Shown piece after piece: positions 43,876 to 53,082 of a stretch of DNA of 64,000 nt. Location: contig NZ_CP045915.1 of assembly GCF_009650095.1 (NCBI RefSeq), positions 3,100,001 to 3,164,000 on the forward strand, written 5' to 3'. The translations under genes were made by a program, and so were the position numbers. The first letter of the stretch is position 1; the number at the start of each line of letters is the position of its first letter. The notes under the pieces were generated by a model. That model searched no databases. It had not been told where the DNA came from and worked only from the letters and a program-made list of their open reading frames with translations. The DNA comes from Gracilibacillus salitolerans (GTDB lineage Bacteria > Bacillota > Bacilli > Bacillales > Amphibacillaceae).

Positions 43876-45189
43876 TTAGCGATCGATTAATTGTGCCATC
43901 AGCATCGCTTTTCCGACTACTTTTTTCTCATGAAATACTTCGACGTCTACCTTTGCTGACTTTCTACCAACATCGATAATTTTGGGTTGGAATGTAACTT
44001 TTGTTTCTAATTGGATAGGCTTTATGAAATAAACCGTAATATTCTCAACAACCAAGTCACCTTTCTTCTGATGTCGCAACATTCTGCGAGCCGCTTCAAT
44101 GACAAAAGAAACAAATACCCCATATGATAGAGTTCCTAACTGATTAGTCATTTGTGGAGTGATCTCAGCATGGTAAGTAGAATGATGTGGATCTGTAGGC
44201 GAATGATCAAAATAATTCGAAACAATATCATCAATGGTTTCACCAACTTGAGGTTGTTTTTGAATGTGCTGCAGTGCTTTTAGCACATCTTGACGAGAAA
44301 TAAGTCCTTCAAGGTGATGATGATGATCAACAACAGGCATAATTTCAATACCTTCCCACACCATCATATGTGCAGCATATGCCAGTGATGTTTCTTTCAT
44401 CACGGTTAATGGATTTTTAGTCATAACCTTTTCAATTAATATATCCATCTTTCTTCCAATGACATCTTTGGAAGTAACAATCCCTACAACTTTATTTTTT
44501 TCATCAACTACAGGGTAACGACTGTGAGTTGTTTTTTCTTCCCACTCATACCATTTGGCAACTTGATCTTTTGTCTTTAAGAAATATGTATCTTCTACTT
44601 TGGTATAAATATCACCAACTAACACAATTTCTTTTTTTATTAACTGGTCATAGATAGCTCGGTTAATCATCGCTGCTACGGTGAAAGTATCATAACTAGT
44701 TGATATGATAGGTAACTGTTTCTGATCTGCTAATTGCTTTGTTGTATCGTCCGTATCAAATCCACCAGTTATAAGTACAGCAGCACCTTCTTTTAATGCT
44801 AATTGATGGGCTTCCGTACGGTTACCAACTATCAAAAGGGAATCCTTCTCCGTATAGCGCATCATTGCATCAAGCTTCATCGCACCAATAACAAACTTAT
44901 TTAAAGTTTTGTATAAGCCGTCCCTTCCTCCAAGTACTTGTCCATCTACTATACTTACAATCTCTGCAAAGGTTAGATTTTCAAAGTTTTCTTTTTGTTT
45001 GCGTTCGATTCGAATGGTTCCAACACGTTCAATGGTACTAACCAAGCCTTTGTTTTCTGCTTCTTTAATGGCACGATAAGCTGTTCCTTCACTTACATTA
45101 AGCTCTTTGGCAATTTGCCTTACAGATATTTTATTACCTACTTTTAAGGATTCAATAAAGGATAGAATTTGTTCATGTTTTGTAGCCAA
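43876..45189 (-). CDS. ytoI: YtoI: HTH, DRTGG, CBS and thioesterase-fold protein
   Basis: A 437-residue multidomain protein: N-terminal winged HTH (about 1-60, VRQIAKELNVSEGTAYRAIK), DRTGG domain (about 70-185), a CBS pair (about 190-310, YPVVDEKNKVVGIVTSKDVI and MPVVDHHHHLEGLISRQDVL), and a C-terminal hotdog thioesterase-like domain (about 320-437). The CBS pair probably senses a nucleotide and the HTH suggests DNA binding, but targets are unknown. The start is TTG (MATKHEQ), as in B. subtilis YtoI. Confidence 0.9.
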   Translation of the reverse strand: MATKHEQILSFIESLKVGNKISVRQIAKELNVSEGTAYRAIKEAENKGLVSTIERVGTIRIERKQKENFENLTFAEIVSIVDGQVLGGRDGLYKTLNKFVIGAMKLDAMMRYTEKDSLLIVGNRTEAHQLALKEGAAVLITGGFDTDDTTKQLADQKQLPIISTSYDTFTVAAMINRAIYDQLIKKEIVLVGDIYTKVEDTYFLKTKDQVAKWYEWEEKTTHSRYPVVDEKNKVVGIVTSKDVIGRKMDILIEKVMTKNPLTVMKETSLAYAAHMMVWEGIEIMPVVDHHHHLEGLISRQDVLKALQHIQKQPQVGETIDDIVSNYFDHSPTDPHHSTYHAEITPQMTNQLGTLSYGVFVSFVIEAARRMLRHQKKGDLVVENITVYFIKPIQLETKVTFQPKIIDVGRKSAKVDVEVFHEKKVVGKAMLMAQLIDR

Positions 45190-45377
45190 TCGTTTTTCAC
45201 CATTCTTTCATCTGTACTAGTATTTTTTCATCTGTTTTTATTATACAGTTGTTAGTGGGAATATTCAATTTTTTCTTGAAATAATATGTATTTCTTGTTT
45301 TCATCAAAAAATCAAGACTACACTGTTTTATCCTTTGTTCATTATCTGTATTATATATAATTTCAGATGGTACAACA

Positions 45378-45406
45378 AAAGGTCAAAGCATTTTGCTTTG
45401 ACCTTT
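45378..45406 (-). terminator. Terminator of ytkL
   Basis: AAAGGTCAAAGCA and TGCTTTGACCTTT form a 13-bp stem with a short loop; minus-strand reading continues into TGTTGTA after TTTT. It overlaps the bases right after the ytkL stop. Confidence 0.85.
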
Positions 45407-45408
45407 GC

Positions 45409-46089
45409 TTATAATTCTACGTGTTCTCCGGGTTTTAGATGAATGCCTTTTCCTGTTTTTACTTGGTTGCAGAATACCTCTCCGTCTTGTTCGATTAGCG
45501 GAAATGTGTTGTAGTGCATGGGCACGACTTGCTTTGCTTGTACCCAGTCAGCGGCAATTAATGCGTCCTCTGGTCCCATTGTAAAGTTATCACCAATCGG
45601 TAAAAAGGCTAAGTCAATATCGTTCATGTCGCCTATTAATTTCAGATCGGAAAATAGACCAGTATCACCTGCATGGTAAATCGTTTTTCCTTCTGCAAAG
45701 AATAATATACCACCAGGCATACCACCATAAATTTTGTTTCCTTCCTCATCCTCAAACATGGAACCATGGAAGGCAGGTGTGAATTTTACTTTGCCGAAAT
45801 CAAATGTATGTGCACCACCTATATGCATTGGATGTGTATTCAATCCTCTAGAACCAAAGTATACAGCTAATTCATTTGGTGCCACGATAAGACAGTTAGT
45901 TCGCTGTGCAATGCTTACGGTATCACCAACATGATCATTATGTCCATGTGTTAACAAAATAACATCCGGTTCTTGTGTGTCCGGATCTAAATCACTTGTT
46001 CCGTTCCCTGTGATAAATGGGTCAATTAAAATCGTATGGTCGGATGTTTGAATTTTGACACATGATTGTCCGTGGAAAGATATTTTCAT
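45409..46089 (-). CDS. ytkL: Metal-dependent hydrolase YtkL (UPF0173)
   Basis: A metallo-beta-lactamase-fold hydrolase of the UPF0173/YtkL group. The metal motif is [11 protein letters not shown] (about 50-60), with further ligands in [19 protein letters not shown] and MHYNTFP. The substrate is unknown. ATG 46089 gives the usual [10 protein letters not shown] beginning; an in-frame GTG 12 nt upstream overlaps the ribosome binding site AAAGGAG. Length 226-227 is typical. Confidence 0.92.
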   Translation of the reverse strand: MKISFHGQSCVKIQTSDHTILIDPFITGNGTSDLDPDTQEPDVILLTHGHNDHVGDTVSIAQRTNCLIVAPNELAVYFGSRGLNTHPMHIGGAHTFDFGKVKFTPAFHGSMFEDEEGNKIYGGMPGGILFFAEGKTIYHAGDTGLFSDLKLIGDMNDIDLAFLPIGDNFTMGPEDALIAADWVQAKQVVPMHYNTFPLIEQDGEVFCNQVKTGKGIHLKPGEHVEL

Positions 46090-46161
46090 GCAAATATGCA
46101 CTCCTTTTCACTATAATACTCTATATCCTTTTTCCCCATTTATTGTTTATTTAAACATGTA

Positions 46162-47712
46162 CTAATAATATTGCCAAGCCTTTTCATAGATTTCTATCAG
46201 TCGTGGGCTAATTAATGTATTCACCTCTAATTCTTTCTGATTTCCGTTCTTGTCCAATATATTTTCGTCTTCATCCTTACCAAAAATGGTTAAGCTTTGC
46301 AAAATCTCATCTGTTATAAAATCCGTGTCCACATTAATGGCTAACGAATCAACGTTAATCTGCTCCCTGCTTGCCATTACAAATCCCCAATTACCAAAAC
46401 TCGGTACGTCCACATGGAAATTTTCCACTTCTAACCCAGTGGCAGCTATCGTATTAGAAATCGTCCAATACACTTCGCGAGCAAATACAGGGCTTGTCGC
46501 TTGTATCATTACTGCGCCACCTGGCTGTAAATGGTTGCGAACAAGTGAATAAAATTCTTTCGTATATAATTTATTGAGACTTTCATTATTGGGATCCGGC
46601 AAATCTACAAAAATGGCATCATACCAATCCTCACTCTGCTCTAAAAATTCAAAGGCATCTTGATTAACAACTGAAACACGTTCTCTTTGTAATGAATGGT
46701 CATTTAATTCCAAAAGATGCGGATTCGTGTTGGCCAATTCTACTACAGCTGGATCTAAATCAACCAATGTTATATTGTTGATACTAGGGTATTTTAATAG
46801 TTCCTTCACGGCTAATCCATCACCGCCACCTAGCACTAACACTTCTTCATGACTCTCAGCATAAGCCATTGCCGGATGGACTAATACTTCATGGTATCGA
46901 TGTTCATCAATCGAACTCAACTGCAGCGCACCATCCAGATATAATCGAATGTCTTCGTTTTGTTTGGTCATGACAATTTTCTGATACTGACTTTCTTCGA
47001 GATGGATAATAGGATCTTTATAAATTTTCTGCTCAAAGGATAAAACCAATGACTCACCAAAAATTAAGCCGGCTATTAACAAGAGAGCGATTATCCCTCC
47101 AATTATTCCATGCAAAGTTTTTTTAATTAACTCCTTACGAAATAAATAAAGAACAACCAATGCAACAGAAAGATTGATTAGTCCTACTAAAAAAGCAGTT
47201 TTTACCATCCCTAATTGTGGTCGTAATAAAAAGACAAATAATAGACCACCAATCAGACCACCGGCATAATCAGAAAATAACACCCTTGCTGTACTTTTTT
47301 GCAAGGTAACACCTATGTCATTAGCTTTTCGAATTAATATTGGTAATTCTACACCGGTTAACGCTCCAATAATTAAGGTAATCGAATAAAGAAATAAGGC
47401 ATCCGATCCATTAGAAAAAAAGGCGGTTGCTGCAAACATGAGAAAGCTGGAGAATCCGCCAATCAAGGCTACAAAAAATTCAATATAAATAAAAGATAAC
47501 AGTAAATGCTTGGTTACTTTTTCACTTAAACTAGCACCAATCCCCATGCCTGTAAGGAATAAAGAAATGGTTAATGTATACTGCTTAACACCATCACCTA
47601 AAATATAAGATCCAAGCGCCCCGAATAGTACTTCGAATATAATACCGCATATCGAAACAATTCCTGATGCCCAATAAATAAAATGACTCTGTTTTAATTT
47701 GATTTCTTCCAT
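46162..47712 (-). CDS. Membrane-fused spermidine-synthase-like aminopropyltransferase
   Basis: The N-terminal half (about 1-215) has seven hydrophobic segments; the C-terminal half is a spermidine-synthase Rossmann fold with VLGGGDGLAVKELLKY, VDLDPAVVELA and AIFVDLPDPNN. Such proteins (often annotated polyamine aminopropyltransferase or SpeE-like) accompany PspA operons in Firmicutes. Whether it makes polyamines or modifies an envelope component is unknown. It is the last gene of the DUF4178-pspA-DUF4247-DUF350 operon. The ATG at 47712 is preferred over GTG 47724. Confidence 0.85.
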   Translation of the reverse strand: MEEIKLKQSHFIYWASGIVSICGIIFEVLFGALGSYILGDGVKQYTLTISLFLTGMGIGASLSEKVTKHLLLSFIYIEFFVALIGGFSSFLMFAATAFFSNGSDALFLYSITLIIGALTGVELPILIRKANDIGVTLQKSTARVLFSDYAGGLIGGLLFVFLLRPQLGMVKTAFLVGLINLSVALVVLYLFRKELIKKTLHGIIGGIIALLLIAGLIFGESLVLSFEQKIYKDPIIHLEESQYQKIVMTKQNEDIRLYLDGALQLSSIDEHRYHEVLVHPAMAYAESHEEVLVLGGGDGLAVKELLKYPSINNITLVDLDPAVVELANTNPHLLELNDHSLQRERVSVVNQDAFEFLEQSEDWYDAIFVDLPDPNNESLNKLYTKEFYSLVRNHLQPGGAVMIQATSPVFAREVYWTISNTIAATGLEVENFHVDVPSFGNWGFVMASREQINVDSLAINVDTDFITDEILQSLTIFGKDEDENILDKNGNQKELEVNTLISPRLIEIYEKAWQYY

Positions 47713-47783
47713 CTCACTCCACACTTCCTATGATAGTCACGATTGGAAAAGCCTGACCTTTAAAAATGGCCAGGCTTCTTGTA

Positions 47784-48179
47784 TTATGTGATTGATGCCC
47801 CGATTACAAATGCCAATCCGACAGAAACAGCAAACGAAATAATTCCAACTGCTATATTATTGGCTTTTAATTGTTCCTCAACGGAAAATTTGCGTGTTAT
47901 CCCTTCAAAAACAAGATACGCTATTAATTGCAATACGACACCATACGCACCCCATATCAGTGTTTCTACTACATTAATACTATGGTAAATAGCGAATGCT
48001 AAGATTATACAAATACCAATAATTTTTCCTGCTATGGATAATGCAATGGCATGATTCCCATCTCTTACTTGATCCCAATCTTTATATTTGGTTGTAAGCC
48101 ACTCAAAAATGGTAAGTCCGATAATGACAATGATAATTGCTGCAACAAAATAAATAAATGTTGAAATAAAAGGTTCCAT
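47784..48179 (-). CDS. DUF350 membrane protein
   Basis: A 131-residue protein with four membrane helices in a two-times-two pattern, matching DUF350 (YjfL-like): STFIYFVAAIIIVIIGLTIFEWLT, with the conserved EW, and a second repeat YLVFEGITRKFSVEEQL. DUF350 proteins recur beside PspA and SpeE-like genes, and are proposed membrane partners of envelope-stress systems. AAGGAGAGCTGAAT precedes the ATG. It is 18 bp from the DUF4247 gene. Confidence 0.85.
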   Translation of the reverse strand: MEPFISTFIYFVAAIIIVIIGLTIFEWLTTKYKDWDQVRDGNHAIALSIAGKIIGICIILAFAIYHSINVVETLIWGAYGVVLQLIAYLVFEGITRKFSVEEQLKANNIAVGIISFAVSVGLAFVIGASIT

Positions 48180-48197
48180 ATTCAGCTCTCCTTCTTA

Positions 48198-48863
48198 TTA
48201 TTTTCCTGTACTAGGTCCTCCTCCACGAAAAGACCCTAAACCTCTATTTTTAGTTACCCCACCCTTATTATAGTTACGAGATGTGGAGTAACCGCCGTAA
48301 CAGTCATTTGAACTACAGTAACTCCTTCTATTAGATACCCAATTATTACCAAAGAAACTATCGAGCATTCGGATAGTAAAATATGTAGTTAAGAAATTAG
48401 GTGAATAATTTTTTTTAACAAATTGTTCGCTTGCGACTTCGATAAATGTTGCATTATCTAGCTCTTCACTTTCTTTCAAGATGACAAACACATCAGAGTA
48501 GGCAAGTATTTGTTGACCATCGATAAAATCACTGATCTCTTCCGGTTGTTTAATCTCCGCAAATAAATCGGCTAATTCTTCTACTTCAAACAGTAATGTA
48601 CCATAAACATTTGCAGTTGTTTCCTCGCCCGTCACAGAATCTACAAACGGAAAATTGTCGGATATAAGTGCTTCCACATCTGAGTTAGTGCTTACTTCTA
48701 GTCGGTTAATAATTTCATCTTTTGATTCTTCAACCTGCAGATCATCCTCTGAAATATCACTGGATTCATCAAAAGCAGATAAATTCGAGAACGAATCTGA
48801 ATTACAACCAACAAGCAAAATAAAAAATAACAAGGTAATACTCATGCCTATCTTTTTATTCAC
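48198..48863 (-). CDS. DUF4247 lipoprotein
   Basis: A lipoprotein signal peptide is clear: basic start, hydrophobic core, lipobox LVGC with Cys at about residue 19. The mature part is acidic near the N-terminus (SSDISEDDLQVEESKDE), then a DUF4247-type domain and a Gly/Ser/Arg-rich tail ending in FRGGGPSTGK. It is anchored outside the membrane and probably works with the DUF350 and PspA products of the operon. Function is not established. Confidence 0.82.
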   Translation of the reverse strand: MNKKIGMSITLLFFILLVGCNSDSFSNLSAFDESSDISEDDLQVEESKDEIINRLEVSTNSDVEALISDNFPFVDSVTGEETTANVYGTLLFEVEELADLFAEIKQPEEISDFIDGQQILAYSDVFVILKESEELDNATFIEVASEQFVKKNYSPNFLTTYFTIRMLDSFFGNNWVSNRRSYCSSNDCYGGYSTSRNYNKGGVTKNRGLGSFRGGGPSTGK

Positions 48864-48982
48864 TCCAAGATCACCTCCTGCTTTACTTCTCTATGTATCC
48901 ATGTAGAAAGAGGGCGTCCCAAAAGCTAGCTCACTTAATTACGTAAACTAACTTATGAAACAACCCATTTTCCAACTGTTTG

Positions 48983-49651
48983 TTACTCTTTTCCTAGCTT
49001 CTTTTTGAGAGCTGCCAATTCGTCATCGACATCGCTTTTTTCAAATTCTTCAAATTCATCATCTAGTGACTTGCTTGCGGAAGATAAATCTTCACTTGTG
49101 TCTGCCTCTGCTTCAAATTGAAGAACTTTTTCCTCCATACGTTCAAATCCTTGTTTTGAAGCATCATTACCAATAGATGACATCGTACGGTTCATTTTCG
49201 TACGAGTTTTTGCAGATTCTGCTCTTGCTTTTAAAGAATCTTTCTTCAGTTGCATTTGTTGATATTCTTTTTTCATTTCATCTAATTTTTGACGTAGCTG
49301 ATCTGCATCTCGTTTAGCACGTTCCCAGGATTCACGCAACGTATTTGCTTGTGTTTCTTGTTCGTTTTTGTCTTCTAATGCACGACGAGCAAGGTCTTCG
49401 TTGCCCGCTCCTATAGCTTTTTCTGCTTGAGCTTGTCGTTTTTCCACTAATGCTTGTGCATCATCTGTCTTTCTTTTTAACATTTTTTCATTGGCAATTT
49501 GTTTGGCTACTGCCGCTTCTACTTCTCTAATATCAGATTCCATATCACGCATAAACTGGTCCAGCATTTTCACCGGATCTTCTGCTTTGTCTAACATAGA
49601 ATTCAACTCTGAACTAACGACTGTTTTTACACGATTAAAAAATTTAAACAT
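48983..49651 (-). CDS. pspA: PspA/IM30 family phage-shock protein
   Basis: PspA/Vipp1-type ESCRT-III-like proteins bind stressed membranes and form oligomers that limit leakage. The 222-residue protein is almost wholly helical coiled coil (about 25-190) with the amphipathic N-terminus MFKFFNRVKTVVSSELNSML that binds membrane. The C-terminal end (SLDDEFEEFEKSDVDDELAA) is the usual acidic tail. TAGGAGGAG precedes the ATG. It is the second gene of the five-gene operon. Confidence 0.94.
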   Translation of the reverse strand: MFKFFNRVKTVVSSELNSMLDKAEDPVKMLDQFMRDMESDIREVEAAVAKQIANEKMLKRKTDDAQALVEKRQAQAEKAIGAGNEDLARRALEDKNEQETQANTLRESWERAKRDADQLRQKLDEMKKEYQQMQLKKDSLKARAESAKTRTKMNRTMSSIGNDASKQGFERMEEKVLQFEAEADTSEDLSSASKSLDDEFEEFEKSDVDDELAALKKKLGKE

Positions 49652-49670
49652 ATTTAACTCCTCCTAATAA

Positions 49671-50180
49671 TTAATGTGATCCTGCAATAATTTTAACTTC
49701 ATAATTTTCAATTGGATAACCAATGCTTGCCTCTACATCACTATTCCACTCCTCCACACTGATAAAGGATTTTTCATCTGTATCACAATACTCTGCATAG
49801 CGAATACGTTGACCTGTTAGAGAACTGCTTCTTCCCTCACCAGTAACTTCAGCCTGACCACTTTCATCTAGTGAGTAGGTTTTATTATTAAATACTAGTC
49901 TGTCTGGGAAATCATTAGCTTCAACAAGTTGGATTTTCTTATAGATCCCTAGCTCTAATTCATCATCCATCTCCGCAGCTAACCAAATTGTCCCCGATTC
50001 CCCTAACAGCTGGTAACTGTACCATGTATAATTGTTTTGCCGGTAAGTGATTTTACCAACTACTTCATAATCAGCTAAATCATATTCAATAATATCCCCC
50101 ACTTCTATGGAAAGCAAATTTCTCTTTCTAACTGTTGCTTTCTTTTCTTTTTTATTAAATAACTTTGAAAAGAAACCCAA
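49671..50180 (-). CDS. DUF4178 protein
   Basis: About 169 residues with a short basic, Phe-rich start (GFFSKLFNKKEKKATVRKRN), then a beta-rich DUF4178 domain with LSIEVGDIIEYDLADYEVVG and WYSYQLLGESGTIWLAAEMDD. DUF4178 genes are regularly found with PspA, DUF350 and SpeE-like genes. It is the first gene of the operon. A TTG start at 50180 (GAGGTG upstream) is likelier than the GTG at 50189, which overlaps the binding site. Confidence 0.82.
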   Translation of the reverse strand: MGFFSKLFNKKEKKATVRKRNLLSIEVGDIIEYDLADYEVVGKITYRQNNYTWYSYQLLGESGTIWLAAEMDDELELGIYKKIQLVEANDFPDRLVFNNKTYSLDESGQAEVTGEGRSSSLTGQRIRYAEYCDTDEKSFISVEEWNSDVEASIGYPIENYEVKIIAGSH

Positions 50181-50221
50181 GTGGTGCACCTCATTTCTTC
50201 CGCTAATTGGGTTGTTATAAA

Positions 50222-50315
50222 TAGTTACGAACTAGTTCAAAAAAAGGTTTCATTTTTTCGAAGAAATTTAAGAAAGTATCTACAGAGCTGTTTAGCGCCC
50301 AGTAACTAGCAACTT
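50222..50315. repeat. Possible short MITE-like remnant
   Basis: TAGTTACGAACTAGTTCAAA on the left and CAGTAACTAGCAAC on the right resemble the ends of the larger intergenic elements. Weak, by eye. Confidence 0.3.
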
Positions 50316-50361
50316 CCCTCACCTGTTTGTACAATGCTGAACGGACGCATTGTGCTTTTCT

Positions 50362-51114
50362 TTAACGATGTTGGTGAATAACATCTAATCCACCTGTTAC
50401 ATCTACAACTGTACCTGTTACCATATCTGCATCCTCTTCACAAAAAAACATGACCGTTCGTGCTATATCTTCACCCGTTCCAGAACGACCAATCGGCGTG
50501 TTGGGATCTTCAGTTTTTCTGCTTGTTACGATCGATGCCTCCTTCATCTCTCCGACAATGTCTCCTGGGCAAACCATGTTCGATGTTATACCATTCTCTG
50601 CTTCTTCATATGCGATAGACTTCGTTAACGACACTAATCCTACTTTCGCAGCTGAAAAGGCGGCTCGATCAATCCATCCAGCTGCAGTATTAGCACTCTG
50701 GAATCCATAATTTACAACCCTTCCAAAATGCTGCTCTCGCATTGCTGGTATCGTTAATTTTAACAGATGAAAAACAGCATCTAAATTGCCACGAATCATT
50801 TGATTCCATTCTTTTTCTGTATGATCCAGTAATTTTTTTCGCTCAAATATAAATGGCCCCGCATTATTAATTAAATAGTCTATGGTACCAAACCTTTCCA
50901 CGGCTTTTTTAACAGCATTCGTTATGTCATCTTTATTACAGACATCAGCTTGAATGATTTCGATCGATGCTTCCGGGAATTTTTCTAACATTTCTTTCGC
51001 TCGCTGACGATCTCTGAAATATGTAATAGAAACAGCATGTCCTTTATTGATAAATGCCTCTGTTACTTTTAACCCTAAGCCTTTTGTTCCAGCCGTAATA
51101 AAGGCGTGTCCCAT
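50362..51114 (-). CDS. ytkK: Short-chain dehydrogenase/reductase, YtkK-like, lacking the catalytic Tyr
   Basis: An SDR of 250 residues. The NAD(P) motif TAGTKGLGLKV (TGxxxGxG-like) is at about 7-17 and NNAG at about 87. Where active SDRs have YxxxK, this one has AAFSAAKVGL, so the catalytic Tyr is a Phe while the Lys is kept. The Ser position also looks altered (NYGFQSANTAAG). It may bind the cofactor but act weakly or not as a dehydrogenase. YtkK is the B. subtilis neighbour of ytkL; orthology is likely but not proven. Confidence 0.85.
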   Translation of the reverse strand: MGHAFITAGTKGLGLKVTEAFINKGHAVSITYFRDRQRAKEMLEKFPEASIEIIQADVCNKDDITNAVKKAVERFGTIDYLINNAGPFIFERKKLLDHTEKEWNQMIRGNLDAVFHLLKLTIPAMREQHFGRVVNYGFQSANTAAGWIDRAAFSAAKVGLVSLTKSIAYEEAENGITSNMVCPGDIVGEMKEASIVTSRKTEDPNTPIGRSGTGEDIARTVMFFCEEDADMVTGTVVDVTGGLDVIHQHR

Positions 51115-51269
51115 GTTTTTTCCTCCTTAATCTTACTACTCTCTCATGTTATATGTTACACGATTGTCATGTTTTTTTCTATTATTGTGTAGGTTAATTC
51201 AGTTAAAGGTACAAGTTTTACTAAGGGTTTATAGTGGTATATGACTAATAAGAAAAATTTATTCGAATT

Positions 51270-51298
51270 TTCACATGTAAGCGGATACATGATATACT
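51270..51298 (+). promoter_or_regulatory. Promoter of the universal stress gene
   Basis: TTCACA (51270-51275), 17-bp spacer, TATACT (51293-51298), followed about 28 bp later by the start codon. Confidence 0.6.
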
Positions 51299-51325
51299 AA
51301 AACTATAGATATGAAGGGAGAGATA

Positions 51326-51772
51326 ATGATGACTTTTGAATATAGTCGTATTTTAGTAGCAGTAGATGGTTCTGACGCATCAGAGTTAGCATTTAAGAAA
51401 GCAGTTGATATTGTCTTAAGAAATAATGCAAAAATGTTTTTAGCACATGTGATTGATACACGAACTATTACAACAGTAGCACCAGAAGTTTATGATCAAA
51501 CGCTTGCTGCCCGCTCAGAAAATTATGCTCAAACTCTACTTGATGAATATAAAGAAAGAGCAAATAAAAAAGGTATAACTGATATTACAACACATGTAGA
51601 AATTGGCTCACCGAAAATTAAAATTCCTAAAGATCTCGCGAAAAAGTTTGACGCAGACTTGATTATTTGTGGGGCAACAGGAATGAATGCGGTAGAAAGG
51701 TTTTTAATTGGAAGCGTTTCAGAAAGTATCACCAGATATGCATCATGTGATGTGTTGGTGGTAAGAAGTTAA
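51326..51772 (+). CDS. Universal stress protein (UspA family)
   Basis: A 148-residue UspA domain protein. RILVAVDGSDASELAF at the N-terminus and the ATP-binding pattern near the C-terminus (CGATGMNAVERFLIGSVSES, then CDVLVV) fit the G-2x-G-9x-G-S/T class, so ATP binding is likely. ATG 51326 follows AAGGGAG. It is monocistronic, with its own promoter and terminator. Confidence 0.93.
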   Translation: MMTFEYSRILVAVDGSDASELAFKKAVDIVLRNNAKMFLAHVIDTRTITTVAPEVYDQTLAARSENYAQTLLDEYKERANKKGITDITTHVEIGSPKIKIPKDLAKKFDADLIICGATGMNAVERFLIGSVSESITRYASCDVLVVRS

Positions 51773-51782
51773 AAGTTTACAG

Positions 51783-51812
51783 AAAACGAGAGGACTTATC
51801 CTCTCGTTTTTA
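51783..51812 (+). terminator. Terminator of the universal stress gene
   Basis: AAAACGAGAGGA, 4-nt loop, TCCTCTCGTTTT then TATC on the plus strand. Confidence 0.9.
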
Positions 51813-51901
51813 TCGCGTCTATTGTACTGTATCTTTTGTCTAGCTTCTTCCACCCACGCCCCATTAATGGAACAATCCCGAACCAATATAGACGATGGCT
51901 A

Positions 51902-52885
51902 TTATATACGAAAATCAGTAATAAATTCCAATGCACTTTGTGAATGGTGATCGGCAAGACCTTGTGCAAATTGTTTATCCGGAAATCCTCGATGTAGTAG
52001 CTTTAAACCACCTGAGATTAACGAGATATGGTGGTGAAATCGATAAAATAACATCCTGTTATAATCAAGAGTATCATTCTTTAGAAATCGGTAAAAATCC
52101 CCAAAGCGAAACTCTAAAAAGCTATGTTCATGTTCAATATCAAAGAACATTGCTCCTTCAATATCAATCAAAAAGGGATTAAGTTCATCATTAACCAAAA
52201 CATGGTCAGGACCTAGTTCTCCGTGTATAAATCCATACTGTGTTCTGGGTTTAATTCTTGATTCAAGCTCATACAAAGTATCGAGTAATTTACTTTGATT
52301 AGCTCTGATGCGTTCAAGATATTGGGAGGAATAAGATAATTGTTCTTTTGCATCCTCCATTTGCAACAGATGACAACTTTCTGTATTAATCCCCTCATAA
52401 TTTAATTTCCCATAAGATTTTTTATTATTGGTGTGCATGTGGGCCAGCATATCGCCCAACTTCTGAAACAAGTTATCTTGAACCTTTGAGTCTGAATGAT
52501 GTAAAAAATCTTCTGCTTTGTGACCAGCCACATATTCTACGAGAGCGTAATCAAAAGGGTAACGGGTTTTTTCTGTATTTAAATCATATAGAGCAGGAGT
52601 TCTAATACCCTGTTGGATTAAATATTGGTTATTTAATTCAAATAAATCACTACCATCAGAACGTTCATTTATATCTAAATTTGTTTGCTCTTCTTGAAAA
52701 TAATTCGAAGCAGGATCCCATATATACAAAATGCAGGAAAATCCATTACTAAAATCAAGTTTATAAACTACCTTTTGTGTACCTCCGTTTATTTTCGATA
52801 TCCTCACAACTAAATAACCAGAACCAAAAACCTTCTTTACATAATCCTGTAAATCAGCATAATCGAGATGACAAGTAACTTCCAT
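51902..52885 (-). CDS. Aminoglycoside-phosphotransferase-fold kinase
   Basis: A 327-residue APH/choline-kinase-like protein. The catalytic loop is HGELGPDHVLVN (about 218-229) and the metal-binding loop is FLIDIEGAMFFD (about 235-246). The N-lobe has a plausible nucleotide-binding start (VVRISKINGGTQKVVYKL). The substrate may be an antibiotic, a sugar or choline-like compound; sequence alone does not tell. It lies alone on the minus strand in the second accessory patch. Confidence 0.85.
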   Translation of the reverse strand: MEVTCHLDYADLQDYVKKVFGSGYLVVRISKINGGTQKVVYKLDFSNGFSCILYIWDPASNYFQEEQTNLDINERSDGSDLFELNNQYLIQQGIRTPALYDLNTEKTRYPFDYALVEYVAGHKAEDFLHHSDSKVQDNLFQKLGDMLAHMHTNNKKSYGKLNYEGINTESCHLLQMEDAKEQLSYSSQYLERIRANQSKLLDTLYELESRIKPRTQYGFIHGELGPDHVLVNDELNPFLIDIEGAMFFDIEHEHSFLEFRFGDFYRFLKNDTLDYNRMLFYRFHHHISLISGGLKLLHRGFPDKQFAQGLADHHSQSALEFITDFRI

Positions 52886-53013
52886 TTACCAACACTCCTT
52901 TTCTCAAATTTGTACTTGAACTCCACTATACAATTTATTTTTCAGAAAATATAGACTATTTGTTTGTAATTTGTTATGATGTTGAATAGGGTCTCGATAA
53001 AAATAGACATAAT

Positions 53014-53048
53014 TAAACGCCATTGGGTATAAAATCCAATGGCGTTTT
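53014..53048 (-). terminator. Terminator between methyltransferase and kinase genes
   Basis: AAACGCCATTGG and CCAATGGCGTTT form a 12-bp stem. The best T-tract (TTTTTTG) is on the plus strand, but the only gene ending here is the minus-strand methyltransferase. Confidence 0.65.
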
Positions 53049-53082
53049 TTGAGCATATTTATTTTATCCATTTTTGCTAATG

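Noticed and set aside
51902..52885. Aminoglycoside resistance gene
   Set aside because: Only the general APH/choline-kinase motifs are visible; nothing points to an antibiotic as substrate.
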